This document shows, piece after piece, positions 1-12,758 of a stretch of DNA of 64,000 nucleotides (positions within the stretch are counted from its first letter, which is position 1; each line of letters starts with the position of its first letter). Source of the DNA: Stromatinia cepivora (Eukaryota; Ascomycota; Leotiomycetes; Helotiales; Sclerotiniaceae). A program made the position numbers and the translations under genes. The notes under the pieces are model-generated. The model worked only from the letters and a program-made list of their open reading frames with translations. It did no database searches and had not been told where the DNA came from. Location of the stretch: the NCBI GenBank assembly GCA_014898415.1, contig RCTD01000027.1, positions 62,001 to 126,000 on the forward strand. Reading direction: 5' to 3'.

Positions 1-3000
1 AATCATCTACCCGTTCCGAGGTATAATTTCAAAAATCGGAATTGAAAAAAAAAGAGCATGAGATCCCGATGAACTGGTTTTGGAACGGCGAGCTGCATTG
101 CAAGACTACTCGACTGAAAGGCTAGCCACAGGTAGCGAGATGTGCTGCGCCGTCTACTCGGTTTTTAGGTCCCCGAGCTGGTAACCATGGGGACTCGATG
201 AGCCAATTCTGTTGCACCTTAGATATGCAAACAGCCGAATGTCCCCAATACTGTTGGCTTCCGCTCGCTTTAGATTGGCGAAGTGCAATAGTCTCGAGGA
301 CATCAGCTCGTGGGTAAAGTCCTGTGATTCGGTGGAACATTCTTGGGGTTACTCTTTACCGAATATGCGATAATGCTTAATGCGTGCATGATATTGGACA
401 GGAGGGTGTATTAAAGTTTAGAATCTTGGAAATCGACCGTTGACGAGGTTGTAGACGATTACACAACGTAATCATAGAAGTACAAACGAAGATTACGTCC
501 TACAACAGCTACAATAAATTAGGATTGCGTACTGTTGTGACTTTCAGGCTTTCCTTTCCGGATGCAAGTTCCAAGAACCCCGGAATTTCCACACGGCCAT
601 ACCCGCAGACCACGCACATTACACTGACTGATGAATTGACCTGGACCCTTCGGATAATTGATTCTGTATGGTTTCATTTCCGTATGTTGGCTGAACTTGG
701 TTGTTGGTTGTAGAAATACGTATACAGCTTTCCGGGTAGACGCATACTTGATTACATAACAAATGTCAGCATTTCCTCTTCTAGATATTCTTGCGAATTT
801 CTGTAGACTGCAGAATTTTGTGACAAGCTATTATACAACCAAGACCCCGAAGCAACCAATGCTCTTGATCATATCTACCAGGGTCATACTTCCCTGTCAA
901 TGAAAAAGGTGCGTAATTAACGATTGACAGATGGAGGGTTGCACACAGCTGTGCATACAGTTGCACATATGATATCCAATCGCAAAGTCTTTAGGGATGT
1001 ACAGGATGAATTAGTCGAGTGTTTATTCGATCGATCTCAAATGGCGAGCATATTACAATGAGCACGAAAAGGTATTTCAATTCAGGTCTTAGAACTTGTC
1101 TTCTATGCCCGTGCAATAAAATTCCCCGATGAACCACTCGACATGCTTTAGTTGGCATGCATTTGTTTTTCCTGCTGAACATGCAACGGTTCGAGGTTTC
1201 GTTGAAAGTTCCTAATTTGGGAACATCAGCGATTTTCTTGACACCCGTTGCAAAGATTGATGACACTTTGCACTTAAGGGGCACCCATGAATCCCGCTGC
1301 CATTTGGGTATTATCCTCGAATATCCTTGAATATTTTCTCTTGCCGTGACACCGAGGGTTGCTTGGATCTAGGTTGTTTGAGATCTCTGGTCTTTGGTCG
1401 TTTCATGAGCTCGAGGGGCTGGCTCATGGTCCCTCCATGATAAATTGTGGCTTGGATGCTTCGAATCAAATAAAGCACAAGATGCTGCAAGTAAGGAAAT
1501 CTGCAGAACGGAAAGCATGATAAGCTACTAAAGCACGAGAAGTTGGTTATTTTTACATGGCAATTCGCACTTCACTCAGTGGGCTCGACTTTCCACCACT
1601 ACTGGGGGAAAGTCAGTACGAAGTTCCATAAACATGGTGTCTCGGGAAGAAAATATTCGGAGGATTGTACAAATATTACGATCATGGTAGGTCTCATCTG
1701 AACTTGCCATGGCATCTCTAGCTGTAGCTAGGTATCTATAATACATTAGCATCACGAGGAGGATAGCTGCATACTGTTATAATCACATGTCTTACTGGTT
1801 GTCACAAGGAGATTTCCAGGAGATGACTCGCTTTACTTTTGTGCATTATCCAAAAATGCAAGGTATGCGGCCAAGTGCAGGTACATCAAGCATGGGTATT
1901 TAAATTGATAACTACATGTAACAAACCCCACAGATCATCGCGATTAAAAAGAACTTTGTGTGGTGTAGCCTATTACGGCTGTCGAGATATTTATAATATC
2001 AAGTTGAAAACCTTCACAAATTGAGTGGCTAGGATAAACGCCTAACCATGCACCGTACCCAACCATAACGATCCCTCGGCTCGCAATAATCGAAAACAAG
2101 TCAGTAGATATACATCATATACGCATATCAATGCAGTCATCTAGGCACTGTTGTATTAAAACCTGCCAAAAGAACTAAAAGTATCCACGCCTTGAGATCT
2201 GTCATATCCATGCCCCGAACCACCCCGACGCGCCACGATCTCGGAGAACTCGGAAGTTAACCCTGAAATATGGTGGGTATTTTTCTATAGGCACCCTATC
2301 CTCAAGAATCCCATCTAGGATTGGAAAATGCCATATTAAGACCAACTTGCGAAAATCATACTTGTCAGAAAGTTTCAAGATTTAAACTGAGAATAAAACG
2401 GGTGAATGATAGACGAGCCCCTTCATCCAGATCTGTCACCTTTCAAGGATCAGACTAGGTGTTCAACGGCCCCCAGCCGTCTAGTATTTTCAAATTTTTT
2501 TTTTCCAGGTAGAAAATTCGCTATGGTTGGTCCCAAGCAGATGGGTCACTCGGGTCAGAAAAATAACCTGCAAGATCCCATCGTTCTGCATCCTGCAAGT
2601 GTTTAGCAGCAGCAATAATGATAGGTCGCATTGCCTTATCCTAAGTTCGAAGATATATTAAAAGGTGGGTATTCGGCGATTTGAATTTCTCAAATTAACC
2701 ACTCGTCGAGATCTAGGCGGTTCATTTGTCAATCATCGAAGCTTTTTTCGGCTCATAACAATGTCCTTATCCTTGTACAGCTGTCATTCTTCCCTTCTCC
2801 TCAATCTCCTGGAAAGACATCAACTCCCGGTGTCGATCATGTCACTGGTAGAAATAAGCCTGTCAATTTTGCCTGAACATCGTGGCTTGATCGGTAGTAG
2901 TTGAAACGGACGGTGAGCAGACAACTCCAAGTTACTTCCTAGAACCCGGAATGTTACCCTTGATGTTTTGCCCTATGTATTGCCCTATGTATTGCCCATT

Positions 3001-4500
3001 TTCAAAGAATCGTTCGAAAAAGGATTTGATCTCCATGAATTCAGCTTTTAGGTCTCCACATTGCGAATTCTGCTGAAGCTAAAGTTGTGTAATGCAAAAA
3101 AAAGCCTCGGTTCAATCGGTCAGTAGCACTATCAAAGCAAGACATGGGTGGATTTATAACCTGCTTTATTTTACTTGAGTTTTATGTCCAGCTAAACTTC
3201 ATCGGTTGTAGTTTGGTTTCCATACATTTTCCTATTTTGAAAGGGATGATTCTTTTCGTTCTAAATATCTTAACCTATGAAGTGAAATTGCAGGAGTGAC
3301 TGAGCCCAACTTACATCTTCTAAAAATCAGATCGGATGTTTGTTTCAATGATAGAGGTACTTTACAAGAGAAAGTATATCTCTAGTTTCTATATATAATC
3401 AACTCCTACTTTTAACAGAAATTCATTTATGTGAGTATCGAATTAGAGTATGTTTTCTCGTATACTTTCAACTGTGGATACATAAATTAATGACTTCCGT
3501 GTTAACCTTAACCTGCCCTGCTAGTTACGGTGCGGAATAGACACCGAGCCCCAAGTTAACCCCCCCATATTTCCTTTGCTATAACTCATTGTGATCTAAA
3601 ACTTGTATGCTGCAATTTCAACAATTGGAAATGTCAACAAATTAATCGTCATGAATCAAGTAATATGTCAATTCTAATGTTCTTTGGTAATGAATGATCT
3701 TTGCTATTTGCTCAACCCATGCAAATTCAAAGTTTTCGATTTGGGTAGGTCGAATTAGTTCGAGTTCGTTCCCCAAGAGGGCTATTGAAGGCTAATGAAG
3801 GATGTATTTGTATTAATAGAGAGATGTCAGCCACAGAAGGATCCCTACAGATATACGCTGATATGTGGGAAGACAGGAGGGGAAACACAAGACAAGGCTG
3901 ATCCTAGAATCATGAATAGATTGCTCAATGCACATATCAACAGTCTAGGAAGGCACGGTGAGCACCTACCAGCAGACTGACCAGGTCTGGTATCCACTGT
4001 GACCATCAAAACTGCCAAACTGAACATCATGTCGAAACAGTCTCCATTTATCAGCTATCAGCTATTATACCTTGACTTTGCAGCTAAGCAATAAGGAGTA
4101 AGAACATCTCAGACCCATAAACCTCCCTGTTGACTAGTGCAGTATATCAATGGACACTGGGGATACGGAAAAAAAGAACAAAACATCCATGATGATGTTT
4201 TATTCATGCTAACTAGTAAACAATTGACCAAATCGCAAGTCTTCCTTCAATTGTCCCCCCGATTTTCATCATTCGTTCGGCAAGATGCAGTAAAGTTGCA
4301 GCTTTGGAACATCCCCCTGCTCGGTATTGAATAGCATGGAATGTTTCCACCGGGGAATAGAGCGGCTGCACTGCTGCACGGTTGAAGAGCGTAAGTGTAA
4401 AAAAGACCCCGGCATCGTGACGCTGGCACTTGACTTAGAACCTAGCTGGTAGGATGCAGCTCCTCTTTTGCGGCGAACACCATCATTACATCTCACTAAT
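1..4500. other. Gene-poor intergenic DNA, ordinary composition
   Basis: I find no coding region I can support in this stretch. The longest open frames are under 100 codons, occur on both strands, lack recognisable motifs and have no convincing splice context. A direct short repeat of about 12 bp (TATTGCCCTATG) occurs near 2,969-2,998. Composition is mixed and unlike the AT-rich block to the right, so this DNA has not been heavily mutated by RIP. It may hold distal regulatory DNA for the homeobox gene at 5,561 or non-coding RNA, but the sequence alone does not show either. Confidence 0.6.
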
Positions 4501-5560
4501 ATTCTTGTTTAGAAATCCGCACTATATAGATTCTTCTACGATACAAAGTCCAGTCATACTGTCAAGGATCCTTTAGTCCTAGTATCATTACTCGCAACCC
4601 ATACCCTTCGAACCTTCTTGGAATCTTCCAGGAGAAACGCCACCCTAGACCGCTTACTTAGTTACAACCGTTCTTACTCTTTTTTTTGGATCGACGCAAG
4701 CATACCTCCATGTAACTTCATCGACGAGGCTATCCTAACATCACCTACCCCCTTCTTTGCCAAAGCACAAGCCTCGGACGGACATTAGATCCATTTCTGA
4801 CACTGCGGTATTCTCTTGTGGGAAACACCCCTGACACTTTGATCTTGTCCTTCCATCCTCTTAGCCTTCTATGGAAATACCATCCCGGCAACTGTGCAGC
4901 GGCCCGTTGATCTACTTCTTCAACTAATCTGTTATACTTAAAAGTCCTCACTCCTCATTACATATATCACAAGTCAAAGTCTCTTTTACATCAATCCGAG
5001 GTTAGGTCAGATTGCCTTTCATCACCGATCACACCAAAAACCTACATACGGCTCATTGCAAGAACCCTATTTTGATTCTTTCGTTTTTGTGCCAATACCA
5101 CCATTGAACATTCCTAGTTGAATTTGAGTATTCCGAGAGTAACATCATCAGTCATTGTTGTTGAATTGTTCGAGATCGGCTTCGGGAGATCTTCGAGTTA
5201 CCATTGGAACATCTTAAACCCCCATAAAATCATTATCCCGGAAATACTACTGCTCACGGCACTTTTAAATTTGAGTTTTTAGCCTACACCACTGGTAGTA
5301 GCCGATCTAGTCTTGGTAAGTCATCAAACTAGGACATTGCCCCTTCCGACTTCCTTAGTCTGGTGCTTGAGATTTTGTGGACCTTCATAAATAAATCACA
5401 AAATGGCACTCATCAATATCAGACTTTCTTCTAGACTTTCTTTCAAACTCTAACTTTCTTTCAACTATTTAATCAAGATATACCATCACTGACATTACAA
5501 AAGGACAAGACGCTCTTTACCTCTTCACATCTAAACAGAGCCATATCGGGCAAGTTTGAA
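4500..5560 (+). promoter_or_regulatory. Pyrimidine-rich promoter and long 5' leader of the homeobox gene
   Basis: This kilobase ahead of the homeobox start codon is rich in C and T on the plus strand, as is common just upstream of expressed genes in filamentous ascomycetes. It contains a possible 5' UTR intron: a GTAAGT donor at 5,316-5,321, a CTAAC branch-like site at 5,450-5,454 and an AG acceptor at 5,476-5,477 (162 bp). Inside that interval is a 16-codon upstream ORF (ATG at 5,403, stop at 5,451-5,453). If the intron is retained this uORF would lie in the leader and could reduce translation. All of this is inference from composition and splice signals. Confidence 0.45.
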
Positions 5561-7044
5561 ATGAACTTTCATACTCCAGAACAATCATACACAAAAAACA
5601 CCAATCCAAGAGATACATATTCCACCATGGCTGTGGCACAGAGACCTCATGCATTCTCTGGCTCGGATTGGCGTGGTCTTGAACCTTTAGAGATGAGGTC
5701 AAAACCACGCTTGTCAAACGTTCAGGAATCACTTCCTTCCATTCGAACAGTAAGTGACATTAAAAAGTTTTTCGGGACAGAACTGACCTCCGACCAGATG
5801 TTTTCTGGATTTGAAAGCCAGGAAAGACCCATTGAAGCCGAGTACAAACACAATACAGCACCATTTTCCCCCGTCATAGCAGAAAGAACATACAACACTT
5901 CTCCTGAATCAAACAAGAGAAGGAGATTATCCAATGACTACTACGACGACGAGACCCAGCAGCAACGAGAAAGATATCAGTCAGTTAGCAGCAGTCGAAG
6001 CCCAATGACAGCGACCTACGGCTTTGATAGTGCAGCTGCATCGCCGATTTGTTCTACTGCTCGTCGGGAAAGCCTCCGCTCAATTCCAGACTCTAGGGCC
6101 TATTCTAGCAATGGAAGCCCTTACATTTCGGGGCCCGCACGAGAGCAATCTATCCTATCAATCCCAGAACGCAGAGCCCCATATCAAGACCACCACACTT
6201 CTAGACCACCATTCCATTCTCCAATCTCTGAGCCATCAAGTACTATATACCGTCCAAATCTTCCCAGCCTTGCTACATCCGATCGATCTTATGATAGGTC
6301 TTACTCCCAGACCCCAGCAGGTCGTTCTCATGGCGATTATCCTCCTAGAAACGATTACCCAAGAAACGATTATCCAAGAAGCGAGTATGCATTGGAAGCT
6401 TCCCGACCATACCATCAGCACAACTATGCCCCTTCCCATGACATATCATACGCCCCTTCACAATCCGATTATGGCTACCAACAGCCCAGAAACCAAGCTT
6501 ACCCTGGGCCTCCATCTTATCAAGTCAATCAAGGACAAACCCCTTTCACCGACGGTCACCATTCAGGAAACTACAGCTCAGCTCCTTACCAAACACAAGA
6601 TATCGACTCCAAACCCCGAAAGCGACGAGGGAACCTCCCCAAACCCACTACAGATATCTTGACAGCCTGGTTCATCAACCACCTAGAACATCCATATCCA
6701 AATGAGGAAGAAAAACAATTATTAATGAGACAAACGGGATTACAATTGAGTTAGTAGCTACCCAAAACAAACTCCACCTTCGTAAATTGCTAATAAAATT
6801 CACAGACCAAATATCTAACTGGTTCATCAACGCACGTCGACGCAAATTACCTGCACTTCAAAACAGTGCTCGTGCAGAGAACGCTGCCAGGTCCCACCAC
6901 AACCGAATGCACTCGGCCGATGGTGGACAGAGTCCCATAAGTTTCTGCAGCAGCGACGCAGGAGTAAGCCCTAGAGCCGCATCTGCATTCAACGAAGGGT
7001 GGCCTTCACGGCAAGAGGAGGGACACAACCAGCATCATTATTAA
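5561..7044 (+). CDS. TALE-class homeodomain transcription factor
   Basis: Predicted nuclear DNA-binding regulator of 475 residues from two exons, 5,561-6,749 and 6,806-7,044. The homeodomain lies near residues 353-413. It starts with a basic KRRGNLPK motif, carries the three-residue loop extension that defines TALE proteins (HPYP), and ends with the recognition helix NQISNWFINARRRK, including the invariant W, F, N and R. The intron splits the homeodomain just before Asn in NQIS; splicing restores an unbroken motif, which fixes both splice sites. The N-terminal 350 residues are low-complexity, rich in Ser, Pro, Tyr and Arg, with a short RNDYP-type repeat around residues 265-275. The GNLPK form of TALE homeodomain occurs in fungal developmental regulators such as Podospora pah1 and in yeast TOS8 and CUP9. 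The start at 5,561 is the first in-frame ATG; another at 5,627 is possible. Exact orthology is not settled. Confidence 0.93.
6750..6805 (+). other. Intron of the homeobox gene
   Basis: A 56-bp intron with donor GTTAGT, a GCTAATA branch-like site near 6,788-6,794 and a CACAG acceptor. Without splicing the reading frame meets a TAG at the donor. With splicing, the last base of exon 1 joins AC to make Asn and the homeodomain reads through, so the intron call is strong. Confidence 0.92.
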
Positions 7045-10000
7045 TTTTTCTCCGGGCATTCAAGGCGTACACAGAGACATGACTTGTGGCCAAGACCTAG
7101 GGATGGGAGGCTAAAGTCCACGCATTTTTCTTTTTATATTTTCACTAATATTAAAATAATTCTGGGATCTGTTGGACTGTATTTGGATCGGGATTTTTGG
7201 GTTTTTGCAAACAGGGGGTTGCAACAAAACTTGGCTTTATCAGGATATGATATGGGAAGTTTTCGATTTGGGCCGGGCGGCAATAGATACCAAATTTGGG
7301 TTCTTTATTGAGACCAAATTAGCATGCGCACAGTGGAGTCAATTTCATAACACAGACTTTTCAATGTCTGTTGTAAATTAGTTAAGATTGTTTTTTAGGG
7401 TTGAGTTACGAATACATACCACAACTATTGAATGTACTCTAAATGATACATTTGATATATTACAGACCCAACCCCAGAAATCGCCTTGATCATGAATCCT
7501 CGTACCGTGCGTCCACTTTCTAATCATATATACATATCCACATCATCCGCTTTTGCTTGCTCGCTCATTCTTTCCCTTTTTCCACTTTTCTTAATAATCT
7601 GTTTGGACTCAATTTTATATATATCCATCACACCATATTTCGTGCTGAGCGTATTCATCTTCATCCGTGTCATCCACGCTCCCGCCTTCAAAGTCGATCA
7701 CTATGTCGCCAGGACCGATAGCTTTGCACTTATTAGACTAGACAGCTCCGCGGAGGACTTGCATATGTACCGGTATGGTCCCTAGGTATCAGAGCGCCGA
7801 CATGCACTTCATCGTCCTAGCTGCTCGGGATCTTCGCTGTTACTCCGTGGACGTTAGGATTTAGTAAATCTCAAATTTCAAACATCCATCATGTAAAGAA
7901 GAATCACCAAACATGTAGCTACATAATACGTCATCAACTCGGTGAGTCATGCATCCTTTCGAATCAGATTTCATTAAAGTTTCCCATGCGAGCCTCTGTA
8001 CCCTATGGTATCCCTTGAATAGCCTCAACTTAGGCAGGTCGATGAAATGAGATATCACCAGAGTAGCAGTTTACTCACGGCATATGTGAACAATTATGCC
8101 TCACTAGTAGAGAAAACTAACTTTTAAGGGCAAGAAATTCCCCGACTTTCAGGCCAAAGCATGTTTCAAAATGTCATGTCATGTTTCTGCAAAATCGTCC
8201 CTGCATGAGAATGACATCTGGCAGCGCTCCGTTATAATTTGAAGAAACCGAGGTTGGCCTTTTAGACTGGGTTAGAGATTGACCTAAAAATTTAGTCCGA
8301 TTCATTTTATAAGGCCAAGGAGAGAAAACGTGTGAACAAAGCAAAGCCATCGTCATCATCCGTTATAATGATCGAGAAAAATGTTAGATCATGCCACTAA
8401 AAGCACTTGACAGGCACTACCATTATTTGTCACGGAGTAACTATCCAGTTACAGACTTGCAATACCTGAAAGCCACAAATCATAATTTTCTTAGTAAGAG
8501 ATGGCGTGCGGTTGTCTTGCACAATTTCCGCTGCAATATTATTTAGTAAACTATAATTGCGTATTTTTAGTTTCTGCTAGAGATCGTAGAATCATTTAGG
8601 TGCAAAATTCTGCAGTTCCAGGCAGGCTCAGGGGAACAATAAAGCCGAGCAACAAGCCTCGGCATTGAGAATCAGAATGGCCGGCAAGCTGTCATTGGTA
8701 ACTTTATTCAACTGCCGGTGTGTCGATCAATTTTGAAGGGAGAAATTCAGGCCGTGTCGGATCAGGAGGTGTGTGGTGGATTTCTTTAGGGCAATCAAAT
8801 TGTCAAAGTGCTCGGAGACTCGGCATTATTGTGGTGAGAGATCCTGCGGTCGGTACAACATCGTGGTGAGTGGACTCTTGGAAGTAATGAGACTCGCTCG
8901 GTCGGTCCTGACTCCTGAGGTCGTGTTGAAGAAAGCAAACTTTAGCGGTTGGAGAAAGTTATATTTGATGATGTTGTGAGGTGGTCGAGGAAATACTGGG
9001 ATCATTCTAGCTCGTGTGAGTTAAAGTGGGCAAATGTTAGGTTCGCCACCCAGAAGCATGGCAAAATTGTTTCCCGCTGAGCGTTTGCGGTCAACTCCAA
9101 CTCGTTTCTTTTCGTTTTCGGGTGTTGGCGGCCAAGAAACGTTTAGCACTTTGGTCCAGCATGTCAAGATGCCCTCACATGCCGTGCCAATGTGTCAAAA
9201 CCATGCCGTTTTGAACACAATGGGGAAAACATCCGGTTGATCTCTACTTGTTCTTGATATCTCCGGTGACAGCCGCCACTAATACATGTATTCATTCCAT
9301 GGGCAGTCACTTGACATTTACTCCACGTACATTTCCGTTTCTGGGTCGATCACTTAACAAGGTTTTAGGTGGAAACCCGGAGTCTAATATTGTCGGGACT
9401 TGATGTAGATCAATCTACTACGTATTGATTTGGACATCCGAGATTCCCCGTTTCAAAGCCAGCATGACCATGACACTCGGTGGTGAGCTTGATATTGACT
9501 TTGGTCAAAAGCCTTTCTTCTTCCTAGCAGATAATCAGGGCCGAAAATGGCAGGAATCCAGACCGCTCAACGCCATTGATTATTGACAGCCACGACACTC
9601 GACTGAATCATCCATGGTCATTAAAGGGTGGTACTGCAGCGCTGACAGATAATCCCGGTGCCTGCCACCGCCTGCCACCGCCTGCCACTGCCTGGTATCA
9701 GCCAACACCATCTGTTTTGTCATAGCAGCTGGCGACATATTGGGCTTCGCCTTTTCCGTAAAGTTTCTAGCAAATGAATGTGCAGGAGACGAGCACGCAC
9801 GCTACTAGCACAGAACTAAATTATCTGGTATGAAAATTCAGAGCCAAGGTATTGGGAATTCCACTGAGGGATTGGTTGATTACGTACATCTTAGTAAATT
9901 ATTATTTATCCAATGAATACAATTCAAACGGGGATCAATATGAAGGGAAAAAGAAAGTAAGGAGGAAAAAATTGTTTTGGCAGAGAACGAAATAAGCTTT

Positions 10001-11690
10001 ACCACAAATAGCATTATCCCCTGCGCGCATCGATCTTATCAAAAAGTCAAATCAATCCGCGTCAATCAATAAAAGGTGGAAAACATTTCAAAGACCCACT
10101 GAAGTGATCAAGGGTCTCCCATCAAATAACGCCCCTCTCGTCTCGAATTTCTCTTGTCCAGTGGGCATCACACGGACACGCAAGTGCACAAGACGCCGCC
10201 TTTGTCCTCATAGGGTGCAACTCGTACGTTTTGGGGGGAGTAAAAACCTGATTTGGATGTATGCGAAATCTTCATTTTGGGAATTGGCTGCTACCTTACG
10301 GGTCGTACAGGGTGAATATACGACGCGAAGCCCTGTGCCGCTGTCTCGGATCGTCTTTTCATATTTTGATGTTCCTGCTGGTAATTCAAGCATTGACAAA
10401 CGTGATGGAGATCTTCGTTAGATGATAATAGGTGATCCCTTACCGAGTAGAAGGTCCGAGTGTATTGCTCCACCTGCTGGAGGCGGCTGAGGTTGGTAAT
10501 GGAATCGGTGGGTAATATGGTCTGAGACTCTTCTGATGATCTCCTGCGTCTATAAGTTTGTTGTTGTAGGTGGACATGCCGGCGGATGCCGATACTGAAA
10601 AGGGTATTTGTTGCTTTGAACTATTGAGTGTGAAGCTTTGGCTGCTGAACTCCGATTGGCTGGAGTGTAAATGACAGATACAGCATTATGCTGAATTAAC
10701 AGGATGGCCTTGTTTGTATGTGATTAAAAAATACCATTATTATCGAGGATGAGATGAAATGACAAGAGCAATAATTTTGGTTCTCCATTTTGGACCGTGG
10801 GCGATCGGAGGAGCAAAGAAGCTCTTTACTTTGTTTCCTCGTAAGACTCGCTGCCTCGTGCCAATAATAAAGCAACAAATGGTGATCTCCTAATTGTGTA
10901 ACGTTCCAATCCGAACGCACTGATAAAGTGCATGAAGATATATATTACTCCCTTCGGAACATGGTGTAGAAAGATGCCCATCTCAAGTGAGGACTTCAAG
11001 CCACACAACCTGGAAGTTCCAGGCCAAGACGTGTGGCAGTGCACATGTTAGTGAGCCGCCGTAGTAATTCAATTGGTTTGGGCGAAGTAATTGACGTTAT
11101 CAATCTGTATGAAACCATTTATTTCAGGGGTATAGAATAAAAATACCAGGTGCAAGAGCTGGCATTAGTGAGTGAGGGATGCTGTACTTGGTTTGAAATC
11201 AGCGGTTTATTAGAAAGGCTAGGAAGGGGAAACCAAGTTCGGCCGTTAGAAATGGGACAGAAGTTAAAAGTAATCATGGGGCGTTTACTTTCTTAAAAAC
11301 CAGCTCTGGCTGTACAAATCCACGAGCATGGAGATATTGAATGAGGGTTCATCCTACCAAGAAGTGGTAGAGACAAGTGCCGAATTTATTCATGCCGTCT
11401 GCAAGGTTGATGTGTTGCCAATTGACGCTTCATACACGGAATGAATTTCTTCCTCCAATGGCCGAATTCCGCATACATGGTTATGGTGTTTGAATTATCT
11501 GATGCTGTGTTGCTGTGTTGTTGAGAGGGACAAAAATTCTTTCCTTTGCGTGGGGGGTGCCAAAGTAATGAAAGAACATGTAACATTGACAACATTGACT
11601 TGACATATGGCAACACAGAAAAAAGAAGGAAGCGAATCATCATTGGAACACAAGTAACAAAAATATATCATCTGCAATTATTTCGAGAAA
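7045..11690. other. Intergenic DNA, no supported gene
   Basis: Downstream of the homeobox gene I see no conserved domain or plausible multi-exon gene on either strand. One weak candidate is a minus-strand open stretch of about 40 codons (roughly 7,609-7,740) ending in a strongly acidic run. It lacks a start codon and has a stop directly upstream, so it could be a terminal exon remnant or chance. Other frames (for example 10,104-10,421 on plus) overlap open frames on the opposite strand and show no motifs. Confidence 0.5.
9661..9694 (+). repeat. Short tandem repeat, 10-bp unit CCTGCCACCG
   Basis: About 3.4 copies of CCTGCCACCG in a row, the last with one C-to-T change. It lies in intergenic DNA with no gene attached. 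No function can be inferred. Confidence 0.85.
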
Positions 11691-11724
11691 TCTAATCTAA
11701 TCTACCTAATCTAATCAAATCTAG
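11691..11724 (+). repeat. Short tandem repeat of TCTAA-type units
   Basis: A run of imperfect TCTAA pentamers ahead of the pyrimidine-rich tract. It is a simple sequence repeat with no evident role. Confidence 0.7.
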
Positions 11725-11989
11725 CATGCGGGAAGCACGTCGTGCAAAGTTAGGGCAACGACATTCTTGACCTCCAAAATTTCTCTAGATATTTGAACAT
11801 CAAAATCTCCGTCCACCACAGATTTTTGAGCGCGTTCCATTATAATGGATTCTCTCAATCTGCGGCTTTCTATCTGTCTAAAATCATTCACACAAGGTCA
11901 GGACTGACGGACTGAATATCGTTTTGGTGTTTTGAAAGGCAGTTGTATGCAAGACTTATTATCCTCATCTCGGAATTCGGCTCAGCATT

Positions 11990-12758
11990 TTCATTCACCT
12001 CATTTGACCTGACTTAAGTTTCTTCACACTCTCCCCCATTCTTATTCATTATCTCTACCCATCTCAGATCATTCATAGTATATCAATTTTTCTATACCAG
12101 CAGTTTGATCAACCAAAGCCAATCCAACCCAACTTGCTCGTTTCTTATGCAAACTAGCCTCTGATATACAACCCTATTTAGTCTCTCCTCGCTCAAATAC
12201 CAGGTATCTCCCACTCGATTCATCCTCATAAGCCCCAGTTTCCCATTTTCCCATAACTAAACCACAGCAATCCAATCCCTACCCCATCTCCCTTCCCCTC
12301 TTTTCAATATATCACAGTACCACTTTCTTGCCCGATCACACTCCTCTTCTTCTGCCGCGTTTCCCAACTATCTTCTCTCATAGTCCCAATGGGCCCACAA
12401 TCCAATCTCTAAAAATCATCAAAAGCCAACAATCCCTGAACCAATTAAGGTTTTCTTGAAGCGGACTCTTTCACTCATCAAGCTCTTGATACACTCTCAG
12501 ACAACATAGCTCAAAGGATTTCTTTCGTTTCATCTCAATTTTTCAGTCTCTTCTAGCTTCAAAAGGCCATCTTATTGTACAATTCAATCGCAACCTTTCC
12601 AACAACAGCCACAAAATAATACTAGTAAAGGTTTCTTCGGCACACCGAATTCTACTTGGCGTTCCACCCAATCCTCTTACCTGTTCTCCACTGAAACCTA
12701 CTGCTCTATCAAAGCATCCTTCCTCTCTACTAGCAGCAAGAATACTTGTCGCACCTCA
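11990..12758 (+). promoter_or_regulatory. Orphan pyrimidine-rich tract resembling a 5' leader
   Basis: About 750 bp of strongly C/T-rich, G-poor plus-strand sequence, similar in texture to the leader of the homeobox gene. It ends at an ATG at 12,759 that opens only a 17-codon frame (starting MEFMFSGVQRIRHENKA). No domain follows on the plus strand. The tract could be the promoter and leader of a gene whose body has been lost, a leader with an unrecognised first intron, or a non-coding transcript. The strand choice rests on composition only. Confidence 0.35.

Noticed and set aside
2225..2275. Stretch resembling part of 5S rRNA (GAACTCGGAAGTTAACCC)
   Set aside because: Only a short match; no full-length 5S fold or terminator was found, and a similar string near 3,550 has no rRNA context.
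6024..6662. 212-codon plus-strand frame in exon 1 of the homeobox gene
   Set aside because: Overlaps the homeobox frame in another register; the correct frame carries the homeodomain and splices cleanly. The second frame is open because of the low-complexity composition.
7486..7785. 99-codon hydrophobic plus-strand frame
   Set aside because: No motif or context; the same DNA reads as an acidic open stretch on minus. Neither is convincing enough to call a gene.
10104..10421. 105-codon plus-strand frame
   Set aside because: Equally open minus-strand frames overlap it, and no domain, intron or promoter signal supports it.
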